A stretch of 64,000 bases of DNA from an uncultured Lachnospiraceae bacterium (lineage in GTDB: Bacteria; Bacillota; Clostridia; Lachnospirales; Lachnospiraceae): assembly GCA_910576975.1 (NCBI GenBank), contig CAJTJY010000015.1, positions 1 to 64,000 on the forward strand, read 5' to 3'. Every line of letters begins with the position of its first letter. The stretch's first letter is position 1. The notes below the pieces were generated by a model. It did not search any database and was not told the origin of the DNA. It saw only the letters and a program-made list of their open reading frames with translations. The position numbers and the translations under genes are program-made. Positions 34,895 through 47,700 of this stretch are shown in pieces.

Positions 34895-35380
34895 ATGAGC
34901 CAGAAAAAGCAGGATTATATTACTTGGGATGAGTATTTTATGGGAGTTGCCATGCTTTCTGCAATGCGCTCCAAAGATCCTGGCACTCAGGTCGGGGCAT
35001 GTATTGTCAGCCAGGATAACAAGATTTTGTCTATGGGGTATAATGGATTTCCAATTGGCTGTTCCGACGACGAATTTCCTTGGAACCGGGAGGGAGAGCC
35101 GGCAGAGAACAAGTATTTTTACACGACGCACAGCGAATTGAACGCCATATTGAATTATCGGGGCGGCAGCCTGGAAGGGGCGAAATTGTATGTGTCCTTG
35201 TTTCCCTGCAACGAGTGTGCCAAGGCAATTATCCAATCAGGCATTAAGACGGTTGTTTATGACAGTGACAAGTATTGTGACACGCCGTCGGTGATAGCCT
35301 CCAAACGGATGCTGGATGCGGCAGGGGTGCGGTATTATCAGTATACCCGTTCAAACCGGGAAGTGAGACTTTCGTTATGA
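34895..35380 (+). CDS. dCMP deaminase (ComEB-like)
   Basis: A 161-residue zinc deaminase. HSELNAIL carries the first zinc ligand and catalytic Glu, and LFPCNECAK the PCxxC ligands; YNGFPIGCSDDEFPW is typical of dCMP deaminases. It makes dUMP, the precursor of dTMP. With upp directly upstream it forms a pyrimidine pair. The ATG at 34895 follows AGAGGAGG; a frame opening 27 bases earlier was rejected. The stop overlaps the next start. Confidence 0.92.
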   Translation: MSQKKQDYITWDEYFMGVAMLSAMRSKDPGTQVGACIVSQDNKILSMGYNGFPIGCSDDEFPWNREGEPAENKYFYTTHSELNAILNYRGGSLEGAKLYVSLFPCNECAKAIIQSGIKTVVYDSDKYCDTPSVIASKRMLDAAGVRYYQYTRSNREVRLSL

Positions 35381-36903
35381 GCGTCTTTTTGAAAGAAAAT
35401 AAAAAGATGTTTTTGCTAGCATTTGTGTTTTCTGTGTTTTGCTTTGGCTTTATGTTGACACACTATATGGTAAACATTGATGAAGAAACCTGGCTTTTAA
35501 ATGATTCAGGCTCTATAACCTGGCTTCTTCAAAATCGTTACGGGATTTACATTTATGATTTGATGTTTACCAGGTTTGGACGCTTTACGCCGTTTTTTAC
35601 AGATATAGTTGGGCTAGTGCTCTGGAATTTTTCAGGTGTGTTGTTTGGGTATGTCTTTTTTGATTTTGAAAAGAAAAATCATTGGTGGATTCGGCTGATG
35701 ATGTTGTGCTACTATAATTCTCTTCCTCTATGCGTAGGGGAAGCGTTTGGATTTACGATGCAGATTATACCAGAAAGCATGGCGATGGTCTTTACGGCGG
35801 CAGCGTTTATCGGCACGGTAAAGCCATGGATGAAGAATAAGAAATGTAATGCAGCGGCAGTTTTTGTATTATTGGTGGCTTCGTTTGGCGTTTACCAGGC
35901 TTTGATCTGCGTCTATGTTACGGCAGTGGCTGCCTGGTGCTTATGTCGTTTTCTGGAAGGGGCGCCGCTGCTGCAAGAGATGGTCGCCGGGGCTTGCTAC
36001 AGCGTCGTTTCCATTGTCGCATACTTTCTAATTAACTGGGGAATTGGAAAAATGGTTGGGACAGCTTCTTATTTGACGGGAAATTATCTGGGCTGGACAG
36101 ATCAGAAAGGAATCCTGAATGCCTTATTTCTATCATTTGCGAATGTGGCACGTGTTTCATTGGGGATTACAATTGACGACGTGCGTATTTATGGCGCTGT
36201 TCCTCTTCGGATATTGATGCTTCTGTTTATCGCAGTTGTTGTGATGCTATTTTTGAAAAAGAAAGGATTGGCGCAGAAAGCAGGCATTGCGTTATTTTCA
36301 CTGGGACTTGTATGCGCTCCTTTTTCCTTGTATCTTGCACTAGGTACTTATAAAACCCCGGGAAGGATGATGATTGCATTATCCTTGGCTGGAATGATAG
36401 AAATTCTTATAATTTATGAGTCGTTTTCCAGAAGCTTGACAGAAAGAGCCATAGGGCTTATTTTTGCAGGGATTTTGGTTGCCAATGCCTCCAATATGAA
36501 CCAGATATATTATCATAGCTATCTCGTATACCAGCATGATAAGGCAACCGCAGACGCCATTATGTATGATATTGAAAGACAAGGGCATGATTACCACGCA
36601 AAAGCAGTGGTATTTATTGGAAGCAGAGAAATGGATGACATCCCAATTTTAAAGTCTGGTTCTCTGGGCGGTTCCTTTTTTTCCTGGGACGGTGGAAATA
36701 TTGGAAGAATGATTGATTTTTTTGAACTGGAAGGCTATGTGCTGCATATGCCGCAGTTAGAACAGATTGAAAATGGATTGAGGCAGAGTGAGACAATGAA
36801 AACATGGCCGCAGGAAGGGAGTATCGTGGAAACGGATGATTCCATCGTCGTGTATTTGTCAAAGCCAAGTGAAAAATGGCATGGCACGAATCTTGGAAGA
36901 TAG
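35377..36903 (+). CDS. GtrII-like membrane glucosyltransferase family protein
   Basis: A 508-residue protein with about eleven spans. The N-terminal loop HYMVNIDEETWLLND and the segment FTRFGRFTPFFTDIVG resemble the GtrII/Glucos_trans_II family (PF14264), lipid-linked sugar transferases that modify surface glycans. The C-terminal part (about 395-508) is a non-membrane domain with VVFIGSREMDDIPIL. Target and sugar are unknown. It is translationally coupled to the dCMP deaminase gene (ATGA overlap), an odd functional neighbour, and precedes the atp operon. Confidence 0.7.
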   Translation: MSVFLKENKKMFLLAFVFSVFCFGFMLTHYMVNIDEETWLLNDSGSITWLLQNRYGIYIYDLMFTRFGRFTPFFTDIVGLVLWNFSGVLFGYVFFDFEKKNHWWIRLMMLCYYNSLPLCVGEAFGFTMQIIPESMAMVFTAAAFIGTVKPWMKNKKCNAAAVFVLLVASFGVYQALICVYVTAVAAWCLCRFLEGAPLLQEMVAGACYSVVSIVAYFLINWGIGKMVGTASYLTGNYLGWTDQKGILNALFLSFANVARVSLGITIDDVRIYGAVPLRILMLLFIAVVVMLFLKKKGLAQKAGIALFSLGLVCAPFSLYLALGTYKTPGRMMIALSLAGMIEILIIYESFSRSLTERAIGLIFAGILVANASNMNQIYYHSYLVYQHDKATADAIMYDIERQGHDYHAKAVVFIGSREMDDIPILKSGSLGGSFFSWDGGNIGRMIDFFELEGYVLHMPQLEQIENGLRQSETMKTWPQEGSIVETDDSIVVYLSKPSEKWHGTNLGR

Positions 36904-36975
36904 ACGGTTTATCGTGGAAGTGGGGAATTTATTGAGAAAATACAGTGAATTGTTGCAAAATATTTAAGGAATGAA

Positions 36976-37004
36976 TGGACATTTGTGTGAAAAATAGATA
37001 TAAT
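36976..37004 (+). promoter_or_regulatory. sigma-A promoter of the atp operon
   Basis: TGGACA (36976-36981), a 17-base spacer and perfect TATAAT (36999-37004), about 60 bases before the first atp gene. Confidence 0.65.
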
Positions 37005-37065
37005 GTCTCCATATAGGGAATAGAATAACGATTCCCAAAGTAATATTTATTGGGAGGTGTCTTGC

Positions 37066-37323
37066 GTGAAATATGACAAAAGCGTATACCGCTCACTGGC
37101 TTTGATTACGCAATTTGGAATTAACATGCTGGTGCCTATTTTTTTATGCACAATTGCAGGCGTTTTTTTAGGTAAAAAGTTTTCTATGGATTGGATCGTG
37201 ATCCCATTATTTCTGATTGGCGCGCTTGCAGGCTTCCGCAATATTTTTATGATGGCAAAGCGGGTTTATGACAGCCAGCCGTCTTCCAAGCGTTCTGCCA
37301 AATTCGGCGGAAAAGACGTCTGA
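37066..37323 (+). CDS. atpZ: AtpZ/AtpI-type F1F0 ATP synthase accessory protein
   Basis: An 85-residue protein with two spans (about 10-32 and 42-62) and the family's GVFLGKKFSMDWIVIPLFLIGALAG pattern. AtpZ-type proteins work with AtpI in Mg2+ or c-ring handling. The start is GTG 37066, eight bases after GGGAGG; an upstream GTG at 37057 overlaps that site. First gene of the operon. Confidence 0.8.
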   Translation: MKYDKSVYRSLALITQFGINMLVPIFLCTIAGVFLGKKFSMDWIVIPLFLIGALAGFRNIFMMAKRVYDSQPSSKRSAKFGGKDV

Positions 37324-37352
37324 TTATAGTTTTATAAAAGGGGGCAAAGACC

Positions 37353-37778
37353 ATGCTCAGAAGGATTAATCCAGTATTGCCGGAATTGCTGGCTGGAATC
37401 GGGCTTTATGGGCTTGTTGTGCAGTTTGCAGGCATGTGGTTTGCGGCGGATCAGCTGCAATATGCGCTGGGATTGTGGATTGGCATTATTTTGGCAATGG
37501 GTATGGCTGTCAATATGGCGGTAGTGATCCTGGACACGGTGGATGCCATGGCCGTTAAGGGGACGGCTGTGCGGGCAGGTTTGTGGTCGGTGCTGCGTTA
37601 TGTGGTTGTGGCCGGCGTTGTTGCGTGCGCCTGGTATTTTGAGGTGGGTAATCCGCTGGCAATGTTTTTGGGAGTAATGGGGCTGAAAGTATCTGCTTAC
37701 CTACAGCCCTTTCTTCATAAACTTATTCTGCAGATTCAGAAAAAATCTGCAAAAAGAGGTGATGGGCCTGCCAATTGA
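37353..37778 (+). CDS. atpI: ATP synthase subunit I family protein
   Basis: A 141-residue protein with four predicted spans and an ATP-synthase-I-like outline (charged N-terminus, MAVNMAVVIL span, VMGLKVSAYLQPFLHKLI near the end). AtpI helps c-ring assembly. The position just before atpB supports the call; the sequence itself is weakly conserved. Confidence 0.7.
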   Translation: MLRRINPVLPELLAGIGLYGLVVQFAGMWFAADQLQYALGLWIGIILAMGMAVNMAVVILDTVDAMAVKGTAVRAGLWSVLRYVVVAGVVACAWYFEVGNPLAMFLGVMGLKVSAYLQPFLHKLILQIQKKSAKRGDGPAN

Positions 37779-37841
37779 GTTTGGAAAATCATCTGCAGTT
37801 TGGATGAGGCAAAAACAAATTACATTGAAGGAGGTGAGAGA

Positions 37842-38576
37842 GTGCAGGGTACGATTTTACTGTCTTCCGGTTCAGATATTGACATTATGGTACATGGGCT
37901 TTTTTCCTATGAATTGTTTGGGCATACGTTCTGGATTACGACCACTCATGTTTGTCTGCTGATTGTGATGCTTGTATTGATAGGTTTTTCTATTGCGGCG
38001 AATCATGCCATGAAACATGCGTCAGAAGTCCCCGGCGGTTTTCAGAACGTGGTGGAGCTGATTGTGGAAATGCTGGATAAGATGGTTCACGGAGTCATGG
38101 GCAAAAGCGGCGATAAATTCGTCAATTATATTGGAACGATCTTCATTTTTATTTTGATTTCCAATCTTTCCGGACTGTTTGGCCTGCGTCCGCCGACAGC
38201 GGATTACGGCGTGACGCTTCCGCTGGCATTGCTGAGCTTTATCTTGATTCATTTTAATCAGTTTAAATATCAGACGCCCAAAGAAATCTGGACGGATATG
38301 TGTTCCCCATTGCCGCCATGGCTGCCTATTTGGTTCCCTATCAATGTGATCAGTGAAATCGCAGTGCCGATTTCCCTGTCATTGCGTCTTTTCGCTAACA
38401 TTTTGTCAGGTACGATTATCATGGCGCTAATCTATTCATTGCTGTCAAAGATTGCGTATTTCTGGCCAGGGGCATTACATGCATATTTCGATATTTTTTC
38501 CGGCTGCATTCAGACCTATGTGTTCTGTATGCTGACAATGACGTATATCAGCAATGCCATTGGCGAGGAGGAATAA
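37842..38576 (+). CDS. atpB: ATP synthase F0 subunit a
   Basis: A 244-residue subunit a. SLSLRLFANILSGTIIM carries the essential Arg that faces the c-ring, and the last span has CIQTYVFCMLTMTYISNAI. It provides the ion half-channels. The start is GTG 37842 after AAGGAGG; a TTG frame 42 bases earlier was rejected. Confidence 0.95.
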   Translation: MQGTILLSSGSDIDIMVHGLFSYELFGHTFWITTTHVCLLIVMLVLIGFSIAANHAMKHASEVPGGFQNVVELIVEMLDKMVHGVMGKSGDKFVNYIGTIFIFILISNLSGLFGLRPPTADYGVTLPLALLSFILIHFNQFKYQTPKEIWTDMCSPLPPWLPIWFPINVISEIAVPISLSLRLFANILSGTIIMALIYSLLSKIAYFWPGALHAYFDIFSGCIQTYVFCMLTMTYISNAIGEEE

Positions 38577-38611
38577 GGAACCATTGATTCATTTAAAAAT
38601 ATTATTTATGA

Positions 38612-38890
<279 letters not shown>

Positions 38891-38936
38891 GGCGCAGGAC
38901 TAAAAAATAAGGAGCTTAATGAAAGGAGGTCCAGCC

Positions 38937-39439
38937 TTGGAACAGTTATTTGGCTTAAACCCTCAGTTGCTGCATGATACCATACTTTCTGTGCTTGCCA
39001 TCCTCTTTTTGTTTGCGCTGATGTCTTACTTCCTGTTTGATCCGGCAAAGAAGATGTTGAAGGATAGGCAGGAGCGTATCAAAAATGACATTGCCTTTGC
39101 CCGCAAGGATAGGGAGGAAGCCACTGCCATTAAGGAAGAGTATGATCAGAAGCTTAAGGGTATTGAGAAGGAAGCCGAGGAAATATTAAGTGAGGCCCGC
39201 CAGAAAGCTTTGAAAAATGAAGCGAGAATTGTGGACGAGGCGAAGGAAGAGGCGGCAAGAATCATCAAGCGTGCCAACGAAGAAGCGTTGTTGGAGAAAA
39301 AACGCGTCATGGACGAGGCAAAACAGGAAATGATTGCTATTGCCTCTATGATGGCAGGCAAAGTAGTTGCAGCCTCTATCAATACGTCCGTTCAGGATAA
39401 ATTGGTGGAAGAGACATTAAAGGAAATAGGTGAGAGTAC

Positions 39440-39452
<13 letters not shown>
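38937..39452 (+). CDS. atpF: ATP synthase F0 subunit b
   Basis: A 171-residue stator subunit: one N-terminal span (about 10-32, FALMSYFLFDPAKKML) and a long charged coiled coil. The start is TTG 38937, seven bases after AAGGAGG; an ATG at 38919 in frame lies upstream of that site. The 3' end overlaps atpH. Confidence 0.93.
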
Positions 39453-41508
<2,056 letters not shown>

Positions 41509-41526
41509 AACAGGTGGTGAATCATT

Positions 41527-42384
41527 ATGGCGTCCATGAGGGACATTAAACGAAGAAAAGGCAGCATACAGAGTACGCAGCAAATCACAAAAGCCATGAA
41601 GCTTGTTTCTACTGTTAAATTGCAGAAAGCCAGAAACCGCGCGGAGCAGTCGAATCCATATTTTAACCATATGTACCAGACGGTAACCTCGATGTTAGCA
41701 AGGAGCGGCAGCTTGAATCATCCCTATTTAAAGGCGGGCAATTCCCAGAAAAAAGCTGTGATCACCATTGCCTCTAACCGGGGACTTGCCGGCGGCTACA
41801 ATGCCAATGTGGTAAAGCTTTTAACAGGGAGCGGAATTGCGAAAGAAGATGTGCAAGTGTATATGATTGGACGCAAGGCAAAGGAACTTCTGGTGCGGAA
41901 AGGCTATGAGATCAAAGCGGATTATTCTGATGTGATTGAAGGGCCAACCTATGAGGATGCTTCCCTGATCTGCAAAGAGGTTTTGGATGCATTTAGCAAG
42001 GGTGAAATTGGAGAAATCTATCTCGCTTATACCCATTTCAAGAATACGGTGAGCCATGAGCCTGTGCTGATGAAGCTGCTTCCGGTAGAGTTTGACGAGG
42101 CAGAGCTGCAAGAGGCGGATAGCAATGTGCTGATGAATTACGAGCCGAATGAGGAAGAGGCTTTGGACTTGATCATCCCCAAATATCTCACCAGCCTGTT
42201 TTATGGCGCATTGGTGGAAGCGGTGGCAAGTGAGAACGGAGCCAGGATGCAGGCGATGGATTCTGCCACAAGCAATGCGGACGAGATGATTAGTGATTTA
42301 ACATTGAAATATAACAGGGCGCGCCAGGGCTCTATTACACAGGAGCTTACAGAGATTATTGCTGGCGCGGAAGCCATTTCGTAG
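41527..42384 (+). CDS. atpG: ATP synthase F1 subunit gamma
   Basis: A 285-residue central shaft protein. The N-terminal helix has DIKRRKGSIQSTQQITKAMK, the Rossmann-like middle has ASNRGLAGGYN, and the C-terminal helix has KYNRARQGSITQELTEIIAGA. About 130 bases to atpD hold a possible weak hairpin but no gene. Confidence 0.96.
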   Translation: MASMRDIKRRKGSIQSTQQITKAMKLVSTVKLQKARNRAEQSNPYFNHMYQTVTSMLARSGSLNHPYLKAGNSQKKAVITIASNRGLAGGYNANVVKLLTGSGIAKEDVQVYMIGRKAKELLVRKGYEIKADYSDVIEGPTYEDASLICKEVLDAFSKGEIGEIYLAYTHFKNTVSHEPVLMKLLPVEFDEAELQEADSNVLMNYEPNEEEALDLIIPKYLTSLFYGALVEAVASENGARMQAMDSATSNADEMISDLTLKYNRARQGSITQELTEIIAGAEAIS

Positions 42385-42435
42385 AAGCAAATCGTTTTTC
42401 TATGAGATGAGCGTTATCGCAAGAATAAGGAGTGA

Positions 42436-43908
<1,473 letters not shown>

Positions 43909-43919
43909 GGGGTGAGCAC

Positions 43920-44318
43920 ATGGCAGAAAATTTTCAATTGCAGATCATTACGCCGGACCGGATCTTTTATGAGGGGGAGGCGTCCATGGTGGAATTTACC
44001 TCTGTGGATGGTGAAATGGGCGTTTACAAGCATCATATTCCCCTGACTACCGTGCTGGCGCCTGGTGTTGTGACGATCACAGAGGATAACGGTAAAAAAG
44101 AGGCTGCAGTGCATGCTGGATTTGTGCAGATTCTTGGCGAAAAGGTTACTTTTCTTGCAGAGGTAGCTGAGTGGCCGGATGAGATTGACGTGACCCGCGC
44201 CCAGGAGGCGAAAGCCCGGGCAGAAGAGCGATTGCGCAACCACAGCGCCGAGGTCGACGTGGCAAGGGCGGAGATGGCTTTGCGCAGGGCGTTGGTTCGT
44301 CTCGATGTGAAACAGTAG
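43920..44318 (+). CDS. atpC: ATP synthase F1 subunit epsilon
   Basis: A 132-residue epsilon subunit: beta-sandwich (FQLQIITPDRIFYEGEA, DGEMGVYKHHIPLTTVL) and two C-terminal helices with VDVARAEMALRRALVRL. It couples gamma rotation to catalysis and can inhibit ATP hydrolysis. Last gene of the operon. Confidence 0.95.
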   Translation: MAENFQLQIITPDRIFYEGEASMVEFTSVDGEMGVYKHHIPLTTVLAPGVVTITEDNGKKEAAVHAGFVQILGEKVTFLAEVAEWPDEIDVTRAQEAKARAEERLRNHSAEVDVARAEMALRRALVRLDVKQ

Positions 44319-44360
44319 GCAATTTGAGTTCCAGGCAGAAAATTTTATAATGAGGTGGGG

Positions 44361-44452
44361 CTGCCGCATAGAGAAAAGGAAAACAGGAGATCGGATGTTC
44401 TGCTTTTGCAGATTCCAGAATCGTATTCCTTTGCCTCTGTGCGGCAGTTTTG
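44361..44452 (+). terminator. long hairpin terminator after atpC
   Basis: CTGCCGCA (44361-44368) pairs with TGCGGCAG (44440-44447); the stem continues inward as GAGAAAAGGAA with TTCCTTTGCCTC imperfectly. TTTTGC follows. Confidence 0.6.
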
Positions 44453-44613
44453 CTAAATTGGGAATAAAGCGGGATATTGTGCCAAGGCTTCTTTTTATTT
44501 TTGTGCTGATTTGCATTTGTATGAAAGAGTGTCAATTTTCAGGACAAAGATAAGCGAAAATGTACGATATATATTATGAGGGAAAGAGATATTTGGACGG
44601 GATTCTTTTCATA

Positions 44614-44695
44614 TTTCAGAAAGCAGTCATTATAAGGCTGCTTTCTATAATATATATGTTTCAGAGAGCGGTCATGCCAAAGCTGTTCTCTATCA
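44614..44695 (+). repeat. two tandem related hairpins
   Basis: AGAAAGCAG...CTGCTTTCT (44618-44646) and AGAGAGCGG...CTGTTCTCT (44663-44691) are two copies of one about 37-base unit (TTTCAGA-stem-TCAT-loop-stem-TAT), 45 bases apart, ending 52 bases before the giant surface protein gene. In the second unit the stem changes are partly compensatory. They may be paired terminators or a regulatory leader. Confidence 0.6.
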
Positions 44696-44746
44696 TGTTA
44701 ATAATACCATTATCATAAAAACCAAAATAGAAGGAGCGGGGCTGTT

Positions 44747-47700
44747 ATGACGAAAGAAAAGCATGTTTCTCGAAATAAACATCGGCAATCTAGGAGGCAT
44801 CCCACAAGTATACGGTTGATTGCGGGATTGCTCTGTATTTGCCTGTCGGTGATGTCTTTGCCTGGCGGGACGTCTAGTTTCTTAGCTTTGGCAGCGGAGA
44901 AGAAAGAAGTTGTCACGTTTCCAGCGTTGCCAGAGGAGATACGGATGCAGACGGCAAAGCCTGGGACAGAACTGGAGGAGCTGGAACTTCCGGATACGCT
45001 GATGGCGGTGTGCCGCTTTGCGGGGGAGAATTATCAAGGAGTAAAACAGTTGGCGCAGGAATTATCTGCGCAAGTGCGTCCAAAACAAGACGCAGTATTT
45101 GTTAAGTCTGGAAATGCGTTATCGCAAGAGAATGCGGAATCTGTAGAAAGAGACATGGGCGCTTCCGGGGGAGAAGCCTCCGCCATAGAGCAGCAGGGGG
45201 ATGAAGTACAAGAAGCTTATGGCAATGGGGTGAGCTTTCCAGAAGAAACAGCTTCTGGAGAAGAGGACTCGGAAAATTCAAAAGAACCTGATCATTCTGG
45301 GGAGGAAGCAGGCGATCTCGAAGAAACAGCTTCTGGAGAGGGAGAGTCAGGAAATCCAGATCAAGAAGCGCCAAGCGAAGGGGAGGCAGAACTTCCAGCA
45401 GAACCAGATCAGCCTCAGCAGGAACCAGGCGCAGGAATGGAACGGCAGCAGACAGAGTTGGTGACCATAGAAGGGATAACCTGGAGCAGCCAACCAGAAT
45501 ATGATTCTGAGACGGAAGGGATTTATCTATTTACCCCGGTCTTGCCGGAAAGCTATCGATTAGCAGAGGGAGGCAGGCTTCCAGAGATAACCGTGGAAGT
45601 GGTACGTTCTGAGAAAAGGGAGGCAAGGGACGGAGACGATCAGGGACAAGAAAGCAAGAAAAGCGCAGGGGAAGCTAAGGAGCTTGAGATCGAACAGAGT
45701 CCGGTGTTCGCCGAACCGTCTATGCCAGGATGTGGCGTGATCAGCGAGGATACGACTTGGAAAGAAGGCGGGGTTCTTGAGAACGGCGAGTTGATTGTCA
45801 ATCCCGGGGTCACGTTGACGATAAAAGGGGCTTTGACAATTCAGGGAAGTGTTACGATAAAGGGCGGGGGGACTATTCTAAGGAATGGAGATTCTGCTGG
45901 ATTTTATGTCGGTCAAGACGCATGTCTTACTATGGCGAATATAACTGTGGACGGCAACTCATACCCTGCCAGCTGTTCGATGATTCAAGTGGCTAAAGGG
46001 GAAGTGAATTTGGAGGAAGGATGTAGAATTCAAGATTGTATCTATTATTCAGGCAGGGGAGGGGCAATTTCTTGCCAAGATGATGCGATAGTCACTTTGA
46101 ATGGCGCGGTCATAGAAAGCTGTTCAGCGGAAAGTGGAGGCGCTATTTCTATAACTGGAAGCAGATGCAGCCTTACATTAAATGGCGGGGCGATCGAGAG
46201 TTGTTCAGCAAGTACGGGTGGCGGCATATATGCAAATGTACCCGGCATGGATAACGAAATTAATCTCAACAATGCCAGGATAGAGAATTGTTCGGCGCTT
46301 GGCACAGGAGGTGGAATATATGCAACCTTGGCAGACGTGACGATTCGTGGGGGCACCTATAAAAATAATAGAACGACAGGTCGTTTGGATTGGATAGAAG
46401 ACATCGTGGGAGGCGGATTTGTGTTTATCTGCCAGGCGGTGCTGACGATCCATAGTGGCAATTTTATAGATAATACGACGGTTACAAAAGGCGGATGTGT
46501 TCATCATTGCGGGCATAAAAATACGACTACTAATATATATGGAGGATATTTTAAAGGAAACACAAGCAGTAACGAGAAATATAAGGGCAGCGGGGGAGTT
46601 TATAATTCTACGGCAGTAATAGCGAATACTGATATGACTTTGTCTGGAAACATGCAGTTTTGCGGAGATGGTGATGCACAATCTGGCATGGATGGCGTTT
46701 ATTTGGATTCAAAAGAGCAGATATTCCGCAGAATTAAAATCAGTAATACCTTAAGTTACCCGATTACACTCTATCTTAAAGCATCGGAAGGCTTCGTTAT
46801 TGCGGAGGGAACCAATTCTTACAGATTGCTGCATGAGCGGGATATGAAGAAAATTAATTTTGTGGATTCGGGTGATTCTGGTAAGAAGTGGTATGCGGTT
46901 TTGGATGAGACCAATAATCAAGTTTATATCTCAGAAACAGATCCGGGATATGGCTATTATCTATATTATATCAGCAATGGTGCAGATGGGACTGTGGTTG
47001 ATGACAACAGATATGAGATTGGAGATACCGTACAAATAAAAAGTGCGGATGAATTGAAGAGAGATGGCTTTACTTTCGTAGAATGGAATACAGAGCCAGA
47101 TGGCACAGGAGCAGGCTATCAGCCTGGAGATAACTTGGAAATTCAGGGGGACACAGATCTGTATGCAATTTTCCGTGATAACGCCAAAAAAACTTTAAAG
47201 GCTAATTTTTATTCGGGTGGCGCAGGTCAAAAAGAAACGCAAACCATAGAAACTGAGGCGGCATCCTCAAGCGGGACTGTAGACGCCCCAGAGCTGAAGA
47301 CCATGGAGGGTTGGACCCCTCTGGGCTGGAACGCTGCAAAAGACCAATATACAGGGGAGATTGCGCCAGGGGAAGAGATCACGCTGACGGAGGATAAAGA
47401 TTATTACGGCATATACCAAAAACCAGTGAGACTAATCTATGAAGCGAAAGACGCGCAGTCTGTGCCAGAAGCTTTGACCAGACAATGCAGTGCAAACGTG
47501 CATCAGGAGGTTTCTATTTCCATGGCGCAGTTTACCGTGGCAGATGGAGCGGAGCGCCCAGGCTACGAATTTGCAGGGTGGAATACTAAGGCAGATGGAA
47601 GTGGCAGGACCTATAAAGCGGGAGAGGCATTGCAAGCGGAAACGGACGTGACCCTTTATGCCATGTTCCAGAAAACGTTACATGCCAACTTCTATTCTGG

